Of a stretch of 64,000 nucleotides of DNA, positions 47,474 to 58,894 are shown in pieces (the stretch's first letter is position 1; each line of letters begins with the position of its first letter). A program made the translations under genes and the position numbers. A model generated the notes under the pieces. The model was given only the letters and a program-made list of their open reading frames with translations. It searched no databases and was not told the origin of the DNA. The stretch comes from Capitulum mitella. Lineage: Eukaryota; Arthropoda; Thecostraca; Pollicipedomorpha; Pollicipedidae. The stretch is taken from NCBI GenBank assembly GCA_030062745.1, contig CP099851.1, forward strand, positions 2,842,393 to 2,906,392, read 5' to 3'.

Positions 47474-50400
47474 GTATGTATGAAGCGGTTAAAATTCAAC
47501 AAGGAGAACGCAAATGTCGGGGGAGAGGGGCGGTTTCGGCTTCTCGTTGCCCCTCGTTCGTAGAATTGCCCCGCAGTCATTTTTCCTTAAAATAGGCCCA
47601 GCCAGAGAGGGCTCAATATGAAAACTTGTGAGGGATACGTTTTTAGCATGCTTTATGGTATTAGTTGCCCTTTTCCTAAAAGAATGTTGACTGGAAAAGG
47701 CAAGTTATTGCCGACCTAAATGCTCCGACGGACAACAATAATAAAACGACTGGGGACACAGGTGGCTGAAATAAGATATTTTTTTGCCACACTGCTGTCC
47801 CCCGGTCTCTTCGTTCCTCGAGAGTTGAGACGCTCAGTAAGATCTGCTAGACGGGAGGCGGACGTGCAACATTTCCCTTCGTGAGTGGCCAGTGTACGGG
47901 TTTGGCTGTGGTGGCACTGCAGTTGGAGTTAGTTTGGAATCAGTCGTTTGACGGGACGATCACATCGGTACCTTGCTGTGTCGCGCATCACGCGTTTTGT
48001 CAGCGATCTATGCAGAGATGACGACGCGGAAACGGACCGATCTTATGACAGTCTAATGCGCTGCCGAAAAACCGGTTGCCTACAAACCACGATGTGACCA
48101 ACTATGTCCGTCTGATGCAGGAAGCATAAAACGCCAGGCCTCAGCGAGGCCGAAACGGAACAGTTTGTGACAGTTCGTCATCAGACCAATGGCAGCTGAG
48201 AATGCAGTGATACTGAAGGAATGCCAATAGTGACGCTAAGGACCATCGAGAAAAGGGTCCAGTTGTGTTGCGCGACGTGCCGAACAGATCACTCCACTGA
48301 CTGGATAAATTTGCGGATTGCGGATCGATCCGGAAGCCGAATTGGACGCGACCAGAAAATTCACGCAAGACATGGGTTAGGACCGGGCCGGATGTTAGAA
48401 CTGGTCAGGACGCACGGGTTGGACGGATTGAAAATAAATTAAATCTCCAAAGACGATAACTGTACATGATTTTTGCAGCCAGTAAGAAGATTTCTGTTGA
48501 ATTTGTTCAAAGGGAACAGTTAAACATGCTTATATATGCCACATTTATTTATTCATGGTGACGGAAGCAAAGAAGTGAATATAGATTGGTGCCGACCGGA
48601 CTCAGGAATCTGGGAAAAGGCAGATTGCGGATGGATTGGATCCCGGAATTCACGGGCCGGATTGGACCAGATCCTGAAAATTGAATCCGCGAAGTGCTCT
48701 ATCAAACAGTTAGCAAGCCAAGCAAAGGAATCAAGGGAGCAGGAACGTCTAACGGAAGCCCACTAAGATACTCCTATCGTTATTTGATATCGCTCGAAGT
48801 AAAACACTTGCAAAAGCCGGCGTGCGGACAAAGCATCCCCGGTAGAGACGATGTTTCATCAGGACCAGCGCGGATGGAACCGGATGGCATTGGGTGCGCC
48901 AGATTGGCTTGAAACGGCCCGGAGACAAGCGGTGCCAGAGAGACGACGTCACGAATTTACGACGGATGAGTTTCCGCCAGTATGGCGTCATAAATTTCCG
49001 ATCCCAGCGGGGTCCTCCCTCATCTGTGACCGGGAACGTCAGGCGCCGCACACAGGGCAGCAACTATTTCTTCATCGGCTGCTAGCTTTGTTAAGGAAAA
49101 TTTTCCCATAGACATGGACATAAATTATTTGGCCAATACCGCGCTAGCAGCAGATCGGTGCAGAGTTTCCAAACGGGCGGTCGCAGATCCGGTTCGGGTT
49201 CCAGCTGGATATAGGACGCATCACTTCAAACGCCAGGCTTTTTGTTGGTCCCAAAAAAAGCCTGGCAGGCCGGAGACCGTGCGCCTCAGAGTAAAAGTGC
49301 TGACCGCCTACGCGAATCAAGGCTCCAGGCCTCCTATTTCCATGGAAGGAAAGACAGTACGTTCGTGAACAGGTCCTTTCATACTCAAGAGGAATGTGTC
49401 GTGGTTTCGTCCGCGGGTGTGGAGCCCCGAGAGGGATGCGTGACTCATTTTACACCACTTTTAGGAACGGCTCAACAGACTGCTGGCAGTCGTCTGTGAG
49501 TATCACGTCGAGATTAAGATTCTGGGCTGTGTTGGTGCCTTTGTCAATGTTGGGTCGTCCGGAGGCATCTGGTTCAGTTCGTCGCCCAACACCACTTTCC
49601 CATGTGGTTCAGCATCATGCAACACAGTCACTGCACCGGCGGACCACGGGACGTCACTTGCAGTCTGCGCTGTCTTCGCGACCTTCCTCGCCGCCTTCAG
49701 GACAAGGTAAAGCCAGTCACCCTACGCAACCCCCACTGGTGTCTCCCTGAGGAAACTTCTCTGGGGACGGATGACGATCCGACCTAGCCACTCGCGAAAG
49801 AGCGACAGGTCGGAGCACACTGTACCGTCAGGCGCGACAGGTCGGAGCACACTGCCGTCAGGCGCGACAGGTCGGAGCACACTGCCGTCAGGCGCGACAG
49901 GTCGGAGCACACTGTGTCGTCAGGCGCGACAGGTCGGAGCACACTGTGCCGTCAGGCGCGACAGGTCGGAGCACACTGCCGTTAGGCGCGACAGGTCGGA
50001 GCACACTGTGTCGTCAGGCGCGGCAGGTCGGAGCACACTGTGTCGTCAGGCGCGACAGGTCGGAGCACACTGTGCCGTCAGGCGCGGAGAAACGACGACG
50101 GGACGCCAGAGGTCCGGCCATTTAAACTCCCAGCTCCCAACTTCGACCCGGAGACCTATGAGGAAATAACAGACCGGAACACAGTGTAGAAATAAGCGAG
50201 CCACCACTGACGACAGCTCTGAATGATGAAGGAGCGCGAGGGATCACAGAGCCACGGCTGAATGTTGGTCGGTTTCCGGTTCATACGCAGGCCGTTGAGC
50301 GGGCAGCAAAAGAGGTCACGAACGCGGCCAGGACGGCTGCTGATGAAAGAACAGACATGGCTTCATCTTTTCCCAGCCAAAACATCGCCAGCCCGTCCAG

Positions 50401-53400
50401 TCTGTGAAAACAAAGCCGGATTTCTTCCTGTAAGACGTCGGTGTGTGATGCTGCAATGATAAAGACCCAGGTCTTTGAGCATGGCCACTAAATGCCCCGG
50501 TTTGTAGGCGTTTCTAGTGATCGCTATGTTCACATGTTCTGTTAAAAAAACGGCGCCAAATAATATGAAAAACAAACGGATGTACCCTAGTGCCCATTTA
50601 CCCGCTAGGATCGCTGTCATCTCCTACGTGAAAATTCTAATTGCGTCGAGCAGGCTTCAGGGTTATTATTTTTCAAAAGTACTTCTTGTCTTTGTCTTGG
50701 CTGGGTTAACCCCGTGAAACTATCACCCGCCCGTCGGGATCCGTAACCAGCGACACACCCTAGTGCACAGCCGTCCACCCCGCATGGAGCTGCTGCAACC
50801 GGCCTCTTGACTTTGTCGGCCCGTGGTGGACCAGTTACTGACTGGTCCTACACTTTTAAACCTGAAAAGAGGCGCTTAGAGTACGGCAAGAGACAGGTGA
50901 AAACACGTATCTCTTGTGTTGTTCATTCGAAAGACATCCACGAAAATATGAGGGATGAATTTTTCGGCCCCTATCACAGTGCGTGCTAACCCTTTTGGAA
51001 CTGAAATAATAGTTTAGGATAGAATTTCGTTTTCTTGTCGTCTTTTTCTGCAACAGATCTCACTAAAATTGAATCACTGTAAAATGGCCCTTTTGACCTG
51101 AAGCTGAAAAACACAACCTGTAACCACACCACTTAATCATCACTGTATCTTACGTTTCATCCAAAGTAATTGCGCTTGGATGCAAAGGTTGCAAGGGAAC
51201 CTTAACTGCATTGCAACATGCAATTACAGTAATGCTAGCAATTCAGCGCACCCAGTTTGTGTGCGTGCAGAATCTGCCGATTCTCAATGGAACATGTTCC
51301 ATTGAGAATCGGCAGATTCTGCACGCTGGCTTCAATCCACTATTTATTAGCATCTTTCCTGAAAGTCAGTGGAGATCTGCAAGGCAGTGAAGCAGCACGA
51401 TGGCAAGACAAATATTCAGATAACCGTTTCGGGATAAGTAAATGTGACCCACGCGACCCGAAATCCGTGTGTTTGTGTTTTTACATTGTTTTTGTACTAA
51501 CTGAACGCTGCTTCACATTGCCCCACCTCCTGCTGTTGCTCCTGCGTTGGCTTTTTAGCCGATTATCAAGGCCAAATGTTCGCCTGGTCCTTCCGTGTTG
51601 GAAACTTGAAAGACAGCACATGTAGTTGCTGGCGGGATGTCATGGCCTTTGACCTTTCTAGTAAAGCGATTTAATTTTAATTTGTAATTTAGGTACGGAG
51701 GACATTGCACATACCAAACTCTGGAACAACTGGACAAAAGAGAATCACAAAATCAAGTAATCTTCGCCAGATAGCCTCAGAGCATATTTCTCAATCACCA
51801 CTTGGCAAGACTTAAGTCAAGATATCTGAAAAACTTTTAATTTGCCCAGAAGTGTTTTTGCCACGCTTATAACAGATACTTGAGGACATGTTGTGCCACA
51901 GCGGTCGGGCAAACATGCTTAAACCGTTAAAAAATGTTCAACAATGTTCCATGCGACCTAGTAAGGTCAAAGGTCATCCCGAGGCCTCTTTTGATTGGCG
52001 CTAATCGCACGTTTCTGTGACAGTCTGTCACCGAGTTATGGGCATTTCAATAATGCAATGTCTGCAAAAATAGGTGGCCTTTCATGACCTGTAACTTTGA
52101 CCTCAGAGGTTACCCAGGGCTAAAAACTTATGGCTGGTCATTTTTCGATAGGTCTTATGCGCCTTACATTTCATCAAACTCGAAAGGGGCTGGGTCAGTT
52201 CTTGTGCAATTTGACTTCGAATGACCCAAATGTTAGATATATGCTTGCGAACTGTGCAGAAATGATTCAGCAATGACTATATGAACTCAACATCGACGAT
52301 CATTTATCCGCCCTTGAAACGGGAGAGAACTTTCCGCCTGGGGCGCTGGACGCGAGCGTATGCTGATTATTTTCGTTACACGGATTCGAGTGGGTACCCA
52401 GTCTGTTCCAGCTTTCTTTGCAGATAGTAGACAAAACACCGAAAGCGACGTGTCATGTAACATTTGTTTTTATGTATGTGTCGATCTGAAAAGGGTCCGA
52501 TATCATTTACGGTTTGGTTTTACAACGCATATAAGACAGACAGCCGTATATGAGACAGTTTGGTGCTACACTTATGTGTGCCTCAGGTGTCTGTGAGACC
52601 GCGAGCCGCTACCGCCGCAGTATTATCCTGAAGAGTAGCCAAGAAATATCTAAGCTGATATGGACTGGTTCAAAGGTGAACGGGCGCAGCGCCGAGCGTG
52701 CAGCCGCATATTAGCAAACTGGAACACAGCAGAATTCAGAATATAATGTGCAATGTTCCTGATTCGGGGCCCTTGAGGGCGCACCGACTCCCTAGTCATC
52801 CGGCCATTGTTCCTGACTCCAGATCTGCTCTGCAGAGGGATGACTCACCACCGCCAGGAGCCAACTGCGACAAACACATACCTCAAGCGAATGAAAACAG
52901 CCTCGCGCAAGGCGCCAAACTAGTATCGCCGAAAACAGTAACAAACTTAAAATGGCGCGGAAATGCGTTGCTCAGAGCAACACTTAGTACATCCAAGCTG
53001 CCAATTACAAACCTGGATTTCACCGTTGTGCACCATCCATCGACCAGTGCGCACCTTTGACTGTTGCTGAAGAAAATGAGCTTGCGATTTTAAAGGATGC
53101 TGGCAAAAACAGCAAAAATGTATTTTGGCAGATTTAATGTAAACATTTACATGAAACTTGGGGGAGGGCAAAAAGATAATTTTGCCCGCATGTGCTGGCT
53201 TGGGGGGGGGGAGCAGTTGCCCATTTCGCGGATCCCTACCTGGATCCGACAATGACGTGATGCACGCTGCCACAATTGCTCACCGTCTCACCCTGTAACA
53301 GGTGACGCTGGTCACGGCCACATGTCTGGTGCCCGCCGTCAAGGCCTCCCCCGCCGGCCGGAATGGACTCGCCCGGCGGAGCGCCAGTCCTCAGTTACGG

Positions 53401-53667
53401 GACACCACCAAACTGGATATGAAACCGTCAGATCGTTTCCCGCCCATGGAGGCCGTGGTCGCTGAGGGGTGCGGCTTGCGAGGTCTCTGCGGTGACACAT
53501 GCTGCACGGCAGAAGACGATGCTCCGCGGGCGGACGGCGGACGCGGCTGTGATGGGCTTCTGCAGTACGTGGCCGCCATCGACCGCTGCGTCGACTGCGT
53601 GTTCGACCCGCACCCCCTCTGTCCGTCCCCGGAGTTCGCCAGGTTCCCCAGCATCGCTAACGAATGA
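40553..53667 (+). CDS. Small secreted eight-cysteine peptide, copy A
   Basis: Two coding exons, 40,553-40,594 and 53,302-53,667, join in phase 0 (donor GTGGGT, acceptor 'ctgtaacag') to give 135 residues. I do not recognise the family. The joined N-terminus, LILLMM from exon 1 and VTLVTATCLV from exon 2, makes one hydrophobic signal peptide, likely cut near 'AVKA'. Neither exon alone would provide it, which supports the pairing. A dibasic RR follows at about residues 39-40. The mature part has eight cysteines at about 71, 77, 81, 82, 97, 110, 113 and 121, spaced C-X5-C-X3-CC-X14-C-X12-C-X2-C-X7-C. The most conserved block is 'LLQYVAAIDRCVDC'. A secreted, disulfide-bonded peptide is inferred; hormone, defence or other roles are open. 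The 12.7-kb intron is inflated by a 10-kb insertion compared with 1.9 kb in copy B. Confidence 0.6.
40750..43815. other. Insertion inside copy A intron: no gene recognised
   Basis: AT-rich sequence with no exon or domain that I can identify. It includes 'gatttaacccagcaccgcct' at 40,880, which resembles a TTAA-type element end, but no partner end was found. A G-run at 42,288 sits in a fragment resembling transposon ends. Confidence 0.35.
43820..45032 (-). mobile_element. TTAA-type element, type 1, reverse orientation
   Basis: TTAA at 43,816-43,819 and 45,033-45,036 flanks a 1,213-bp element. It begins 'ccttattcccggagggctag' and ends 'ccgggaataggg'. The interior is the reverse complement of the elements at 34.2 and 36.9 kb. 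It is noncoding. Confidence 0.85.
45230..46935 (+). pseudogene. Degraded transposon-type gene
   Basis: Segments in different plus-strand frames line up, in order, with an uncharacterised protein family I recall from arthropods and cnidarians as repetitive and transposon-like. They are 'DRTKLNDRSAIHFLSAT' (about 45,365), 'VVHWDGKLLPDDGKER' (45,544), 'KLLGVPKF' then 'GMSFDTTSSNSG' (45,738-45,775), 'LFRRFKKRWRLIDWSKFEP' (45,885), 'ALKRFISFMVVLYVSAWF' (about 46,230) and 'NFSERVVAFC' (46,765). At least three frame changes and several stops separate them, so no intact product is possible. I cannot name the transposon superfamily. Confidence 0.6.
46940..49560. other. Gene-free stretch with repeat fragments
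   Basis: A TA microsatellite lies at 47.37-47.47 kb. At 48,270-48,440 and 48,600-48,700 the sequence is dense in 'ggattggatcc'-like words, related to 19.0-19.2 kb. No exon can be supported. Confidence 0.4.
47370..47470. repeat. TA dinucleotide microsatellite
   Basis: Two TA runs of about 37 and 48 bp are separated by 'cattccttaggaac', which itself contains the palindrome TTCCTTAGGAA. It is the longest simple repeat in the window. Confidence 0.95.
49602..49706 (+). CDS. Possible orphan exon, cysteine-containing
   Basis: A plus-strand frame ends at a GTAAAG donor (49,707) and follows a plausible acceptor 'catgtggttcag' at about 49,611. It encodes 'HCTGG', then 'DVTCSLRCLRD', and ends 'RLQDK'. 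I recognise no family and found no partner exon in phase. It sits just before the minisatellite at 49.8 kb, as real exons in this window often do. Chance is a serious alternative. Confidence 0.22.
49795..50095. repeat. 30-33-bp minisatellite, about nine copies
   Basis: Units contain 'gcgcgacaggtcggagcaca' followed by 'ctgccgtcag' or 'ctgtgtcgtcag'. Open frames through it are artefacts of the unit length. Confidence 0.88.
50100..50735. other. Nothing recognised
   Basis: No exon, repeat or regulatory site could be supported in this stretch, which forms the right end of the insertion in the copy A intron. Confidence 0.35.
50740..51745 (+). repeat. Segmental duplication unit A, intron part
   Basis: It matches 57,085-57,730 in unit B through landmarks 'ggcctcttgactttgtc' (50,800), 'gtggaccagttactg' (50,825), 'cagtttgtgtg' (51,252) and 'gtggagatctgcaaggcagt' (51,370). 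This places the right edge of the 10-kb insertion in copy A near 50.74 kb. Confidence 0.7.
51263..51326. repeat. Perfect 64-bp palindrome without spacer
   Basis: The 32 bases of 51,263-51,294 are followed at once by their exact reverse complement at 51,295-51,326, centred on 'aacatgtt'. The homologous place in unit B (about 57,365-57,410) has no palindrome. Confidence 0.95.
51750..53290. other. Intron of copy A, nothing recognised
   Basis: No exon or known element is seen. A G-run with 'ggatccctacctggatcc' at 53,200-53,250 resembles a transposon-end fragment shortly before exon 2. Confidence 0.35.
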
Positions 53668-53809
53668 GGTCCCGAGATTGACGGCGATCCACTCCGCGGA
53701 CGGCATTTTCCGCTCAGACATCGAACAAATTCGTCTTTTCAACGGCTGTGACCACCGAGCAATCTGCTCTTGGAGCTCACCGAGCGTCGGTGAAATTTTC
53801 ACGTGTTGC

Positions 53810-53985
53810 TTGACGTATGGAGAACTATCAGCTGAGTGACGAGTCGACTAGCTGCTGTGTGACGTATGGAGGACTAGCCGCTGTATGACGAATGGAGGAC
53901 TGGCCGCTGTTTGACGCATGGAGGACTAGCCACCATTTGATATGTGAAGGACCAGCCGCTGTGTGACGTATGGAGGGTGACCAGG
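53810..53985. repeat. 26-bp minisatellite, unit B
   Basis: About six units contain 'tggaggactagccgctgt' and follow the stop codon of peptide copy A by 140 bp. They are homologous to the arrays at 27.9 and 58.9 kb. Confidence 0.75.
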
Positions 53986-55524
53986 TGCCGGCCCGGGGCG
54001 TGGCACAGCCACAGTCGTTCGTTACGTCGACCACACGCGTTATCTGACATTCCAAGGTCCGTCACAAGCGTTCGGTCACCCACGTTATCCGAGCCTCATG
54101 AGATCCACTGCACGCGTTGTCCGAACCTCACGAGATGGGTCCTACGCGTTATCCGAGCCTAACGAGATCCATCGCACGCGTTGCCTGAACTTTGCCAGAC
54201 CAGCCGTGTGAATAATCCAGTCGTACCGCCATTCGCACTCCGCAGAAATAGCCAAGTGCGAGACCGCCGGACGTGCCAGCATGGTCTGCTGTACGTACCC
54301 CGCTGTAGCGCGGCGTATGCCATCAGCGGCAGTGTGCGGGTGGAGAACCGGCGTTCTGCAGCACCCTCCCGGCAGCTTTGGCGGAACGCCCGGTGCCGGC
54401 TTTTGGTCCGGCGCTTAAAGATCATTTGTTGGAGATGTCCACACAGGTGTGAGATGGCATGCTGTTATCGCTGTGTCGTGTGAATGAGTGCGTTCGATTC
54501 TTTGTCTAACGCGCATGTGGTGTTTAGTGTGTTCTTAACTCCATGTGCCCCTCGTTTTTAGTTTTGACGCTGGGCATTGTTGCCTCGAGCTTTGGCTTTC
54601 CTGGCTCAGAGAACGCTCAATGCATTAAGAGCGCGTGGATAACGAAGCAGTGCCGCGAGGCCATGCTGCCGATCTCAGTGGGGCCCTCTGCTGTACGCGA
54701 CCGTCGCCAGCCCTTTCTGAGGGTCTCGCTTTGATCCGGCAGCAAACTCGGGTAAATCGGCTGTCTCTGCCGAGTCGAGACTCGTGGTGGTCCGTCACTG
54801 GGATAGATGAACCCAGAGATTTGAGGGAAAAATGGAGGTTTTTGGGCGACGAAATGTTTGTCCCGGACATTTATAAGTTCGTAATAAGTTCTTAGGGTGA
54901 GAACTGTTGCGGGCTTTTCTTGACGTGAAAGACGGCCTGCATGTTCTAAGGCCAAATTACCACCAGTGTTTCCGTGGGCCTATGTGCAAGCCTGAAGAGA
55001 AAATGTAATGTATGATGGAACTGTTCGCCAAAGAAAGTATGTTCTTTCCTCGCCTGTTTTGATGCGATTATGGCCGGAATGGGAATGACCATGCCTCCTC
55101 GGGGCCAAATCGATCCATAAGGCCCATCGACTATGGCCAAGACGGAGGAAAGTAAGGCAAGTTACATAGCTAATGTTTGTTGATAGCTCCTGAAGTCATG
55201 TAAATCCTACCAGCGACAACCGGCGTAGAAGCAACCGGCTCAAAATGATTCCGGCGTTCGGGGATTCTGGCATTCATGACGATGGTATATAACAAAGCAC
55301 ACAATAAACGTGTGTTTCTTTCCGTTCTGCCCGCTATGACTGATAATGCTTGATTTATAGCCACGTGGAACCCACATCACAAAGCCATCGTTTCACGGAT
55401 CGTCGAAACGTCCTCGGACAAGGAGATTCGCGGGTCGAGGGCTGTCGAAGTGGACGTCCGCGGAGAGAAAAACAGAGCCCGGCAATGCCACGAATGAAGG
55501 CGCAAGTCGAAGGCGCGATGGTTC

Positions 55525-55805
55525 ACTGACGCCCAATGGTTTACTGACGCCCGATGGTTCACTGACGCCCAATGGTTCACTGACGCTCGATGGTTTACTG
55601 ACGCCCGATGGTTTACTGACGCCCGATGGTTTACTGACGCCCGATGGTTCACTGACGCCCGATGATTCACTGACGCCCGATGGTTTACTGACGCCCGATG
55701 GTTCACTGACGCCCCATGGTTCACTGACGCCCGATGGTTTACTGACGCCCCATGGTTCACTGACGCCCCATGGTTTACTGACGCCCGATGGTTTACTGAC
55801 GCCCC
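55525..55805. repeat. 18-bp minisatellite, about 16 copies
   Basis: The unit is 'ggtttactgacgcccgat' with few variants. In unit C the same place (about 61,185) has only a single 'gtgacgcccgacgagacc', and unit A (29,485) likewise has one copy. Expansion is therefore private to unit B. Confidence 0.9.
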
Positions 55806-56439
55806 ACGAGACCTGAGACTCACCTCAAGACCGGACGGCTCGCCCTCAGAGACTGTTCGTCGCAGCCAGAGATGAGGCATGATTTCTTCGTGTCACAGGC
55901 CTGAGACGGTGGGCCCCAAGTTGCCGACCCTCAGCTCTCGAGCAACGAAACCGGGGAAGGAAATGACATGATTGCGCCACTTGCATGAGTCACTTATGGT
56001 AATAATAACACGAGCCGTGACCGAGAAACGGTCGCCGTTTGGTTTTTCCCCGTCATAGCGCAATGGCGGCTCCAGCGTTCACAGAAGCCTCGTGAGGTCG
56101 GACTCCATGCTGCGACCGGCGTGCAGCTCGGGCCGGACCGGTGGGCGCTGCTCGCGCGGTGGCGGTGCAGACTCACCCTCCCAGTCATGTCGCTGGACCC
56201 TCCCGTGCGCCGTGCGTTTCCAGCATGCCATTGTTCGGCCGTAATAAATGCAGTGTGCAGGTGGCGAGTCTGGCAGTGCAACGGACGGTCGGTCTACGGT
56301 CGCATCAGGGCTGGCGTCAGTGTCACCTCAGTGTTGCATCAGTGTCGCAGGAGGGTCGCAGCTCCATCAACAGCTACGCGACAACAGGCGCTATGGCGAC
56401 TGACGTGGGGAGCCCGTCGACTCTCCTGGTGATGGTGAG

Positions 56440-57000
56440 TGGCGAGCGCAGGTGATCGTGAGTTTCGGAAGCAGGCGATGGTGAGTGTCGGAGGCAAATG
56501 ATTGTGAGTTGTGGGGACAGGTAATGGTAAATGTCGGAGATAGGTGATGGTGAGTGGTGGGGACAGGTGATGGTGAGCGTCGGAGACAGGTGATGGTGAG
56601 TGATGGGAGCAGGTGATGGTGAGCGTCGGAGACAGGTGATGGTGAGTGATGGGAGCAGGTGATGGTGAGTGGTGGGAGCAGGTGATGGCGAGTGATGGGA
56701 GCAGGTGATGGTGAGTGTCGGAGACAGGTGGCGGTGAGTGGTGGGGACAGGTGGCGGTGAGTGTCGGAGGTAGGCAATGGTGGGTGTCGGAGGCAGGTGG
56801 CGGTGAGTGGTGGGGACAGGTGGCGGTGAGTGTCGGAGGTAGGCAATGGTGGGTGTCGGAGGCAGGTGGCGGTGAGTGGTGGGGACAGGTGGCGGTGAGT
56901 GTCGGAGGTAGGCGATGGTGAGTGATGGGAGCAGGTGACAGTGAGTGTCGGAGGTAGGTGATGGTGGGTGACGGAGGAAGGTGATGGTGAGTGAAAAGGG
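56440..57000. repeat. 23-bp-type minisatellite with donor-like motifs, unit B
   Basis: About 24 units contain 'aggtgatggtgagtg' and variants, beginning immediately after the exon 1 donor of copy B. The repeat word resembles the exon 1/donor junction itself ('gtgatggtgagtgg'). Open frames across it on the minus strand, rich in histidine and proline, are artefacts. Confidence 0.85.
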
Positions 57001-57734
57001 AGCCCTACTATACAGGGAATGAACTGCCTCGGCCGACAGGTTTCTCATGCAACATAATGGTACCCCGACGGCCCGGTACGTGTTCAGCCGTCCGGCACGT
57101 GTTCGCCAATGGACCCTCCGCGCAGACGGCCTCTTGACTTTGTCCGTCCGGAGTGGACCAGTTACTGGGTGATCTTGCAAATTTAATTGCATTGATACAT
57201 GATTACAAATTTCAACTTGAAAAGATGTGTTCAGAGTACGGCTTCCGTCCGTTGCATCTTACGTAATTGCGCTATGATATGAAGGTTGCGAGGGGAGCTG
57301 AGCTGCGCTGCAATTTGCAACAAGCAATTACAGAATTGTTAAGACTTAAGCGCACTCAGTTTGTGTGGATGTAGAATTTAGGGATGGCGTGATTCTCATC
57401 AGGACTTTACTGGCTTCGATTCATTAGTATTTTTAACATTTTTCCTGAAACCCAGTGGAGATCTGCAGAGCTGTAAGGCAAAAGGGTCATCACATAAATA
57501 TTTCAGCAGTAATTTCGATGTAATATGATGGTTGGCACTGACGAGCCAAGCGACCCGAAATTCCGATGTGTATGCCTTCTTTACTTTCCTTTTTAGTTAC
57601 TGAAGCTGCTTCACATTTCCTCACCTCCAAATTGCTCCTGCTTAGGCTTTTTAAACCGATTATAAAGGTCAAGTGTTCGCAAGGTCTTTCCGTGATGGAG
57701 GTCAGCAGAACCAGTTGGCACAACACGCCAGGGC

Positions 57735-58335
57735 CCCCCAGGCTTCTGACAGTTCACATCGGAGGTTCATGGACGTCGTTCGGCTTAGTTCTGGTTGGGG
57801 TGGGCTCCACCAATGTTTTCAGGTTTTAAGGTGTGGCGTTGATGGGAACCAATGACCCAATATGTCCTGCCAATGACATCGAGAAAGCTATGCCCATGCC
57901 TACGGTTCAGGGCCTTCCACACTTCAGCGCACATCGATAAAGGCTCTCCGTGGCCGTGCCAAGGGGACCGAGTTTTCATCGAAATTCAGAACCATCAATC
58001 CAAAGCGTACACGTCCAACCACAAACTGAGCAGTTTTTCAGTGGGACGTGGTGCACCATGGACGCAGACAGGTTTCTCAGTAGTCAGCGAATTCGTGTAA
58101 CATAAGCCATAACCGTAATCGCATGGTCAGTGGTCACTTCATACAAACCACCGCATAGACCTGGGAGCCATGAAGCCAGGGGGCTTCAGCCCCAGAACTT
58201 TTTTAAAGGTTAACATTGACCCTTCGGGCGTTGACTGGAAAGAATTGACCCAAAATGCTTCCCCCTCCCCCCCAAATGAAGAGGAGCTCCCGTGCCCCTG
58301 AACCACCGTCATTGCTCACCGCCTTTCCCTGTTAC
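57735..58335. other. Intron of copy B, right part
   Basis: The segment 57,745-57,960 matches 62,215-62,420 in unit C through 'ggaggttcatg' and 'acatcgagaaagctatg'-type landmarks. No exon is seen. Confidence 0.5.
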
Positions 58336-58894
58336 AGGCGGCCCTGATCACGGCCTCATGCCTCGTGCCTGCCGGCCAGGCCTCCCCCGCCGGCCGGAAT
58401 CGACTCGCCCGGCGGAGCGCCAGTGCGCAGTTTCGCCCGAGGGCGAATTCTCAGTCTGCGGCCACAGGAGTGGCTAGCGGGTTTGCCACTTCTCCCCCCG
58501 TCGCGGCGGTCACTTGGGGTGCGGCCTGCGTGGTCGCTGCAGCGGCACCTGCTGCGCTATAGCGCCGACCCCTCCCGCCCGCCGATTCTCGCCGATTCCT
58601 CTATCCCCCCGGCTCCCGCCTGCGGGCGGCGTCCGCGGCTGTGATGGGCTTCTGCAGTACGTGGCCGCCATCGACCGCTGCGTCGACTGCCTGTTCGACC
58701 CGCACCCCCTCTGTCCGTCCCCGGAGTTCGCCAGTTTCCCCAGCATTGCTGACGACTGATACTCTGAGACTGACGGCGATCCACTCCGCAGGCGGCGTTT
58801 TCCGCGCCGACGCCGACGAAATCCGCATTCTCAACGGCTCGGACCACCGAGCGATTTGCTGATGGAGGTTGTCAAGCGCTGCTAAAACATTCAT

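Larger units (their letters stand above)
53302..57730 (+). repeat. Segmental duplication unit B
   Basis: The unit runs from exon 2 of peptide copy A through 3' spacer, an 18-bp satellite, the promoter and exon 1 of copy B, and a donor-linked minisatellite. Landmarks recur in unit C about 5.0-5.4 kb further right, for example 'gcctgaactttgccagacca' at 54,182 and 59,803. Confidence 0.8.
56393..58760 (+). pseudogene. Small secreted eight-cysteine peptide, copy B, frameshifted
   Basis: Exon 1 (56,393-56,434, donor GTGAGT) joins in phase 0 to exon 2 starting at 58,338 after 'tgttacag'. The signal peptide remains intact. In exon 2 the starting frame stops at 58,562, while all eight cysteines and the C-terminus ('DRCVDCLFDPHPLC') are kept in another frame from about 58,500 to 58,759. 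The break falls near a C6 run at about 58,492-58,497. Cysteine spacing equals that of copy A except for the linker after CC, 28 instead of 14 residues, a change of whole codons. So the gene was probably functional until recently, or the assembly has an error there. Confidence 0.55.

Noticed and set aside
56374-57192. Minus-strand 272-codon frame rich in His, Pro and Thr
   Set aside because: It reads through the donor-linked minisatellite and has no independent coding signal.
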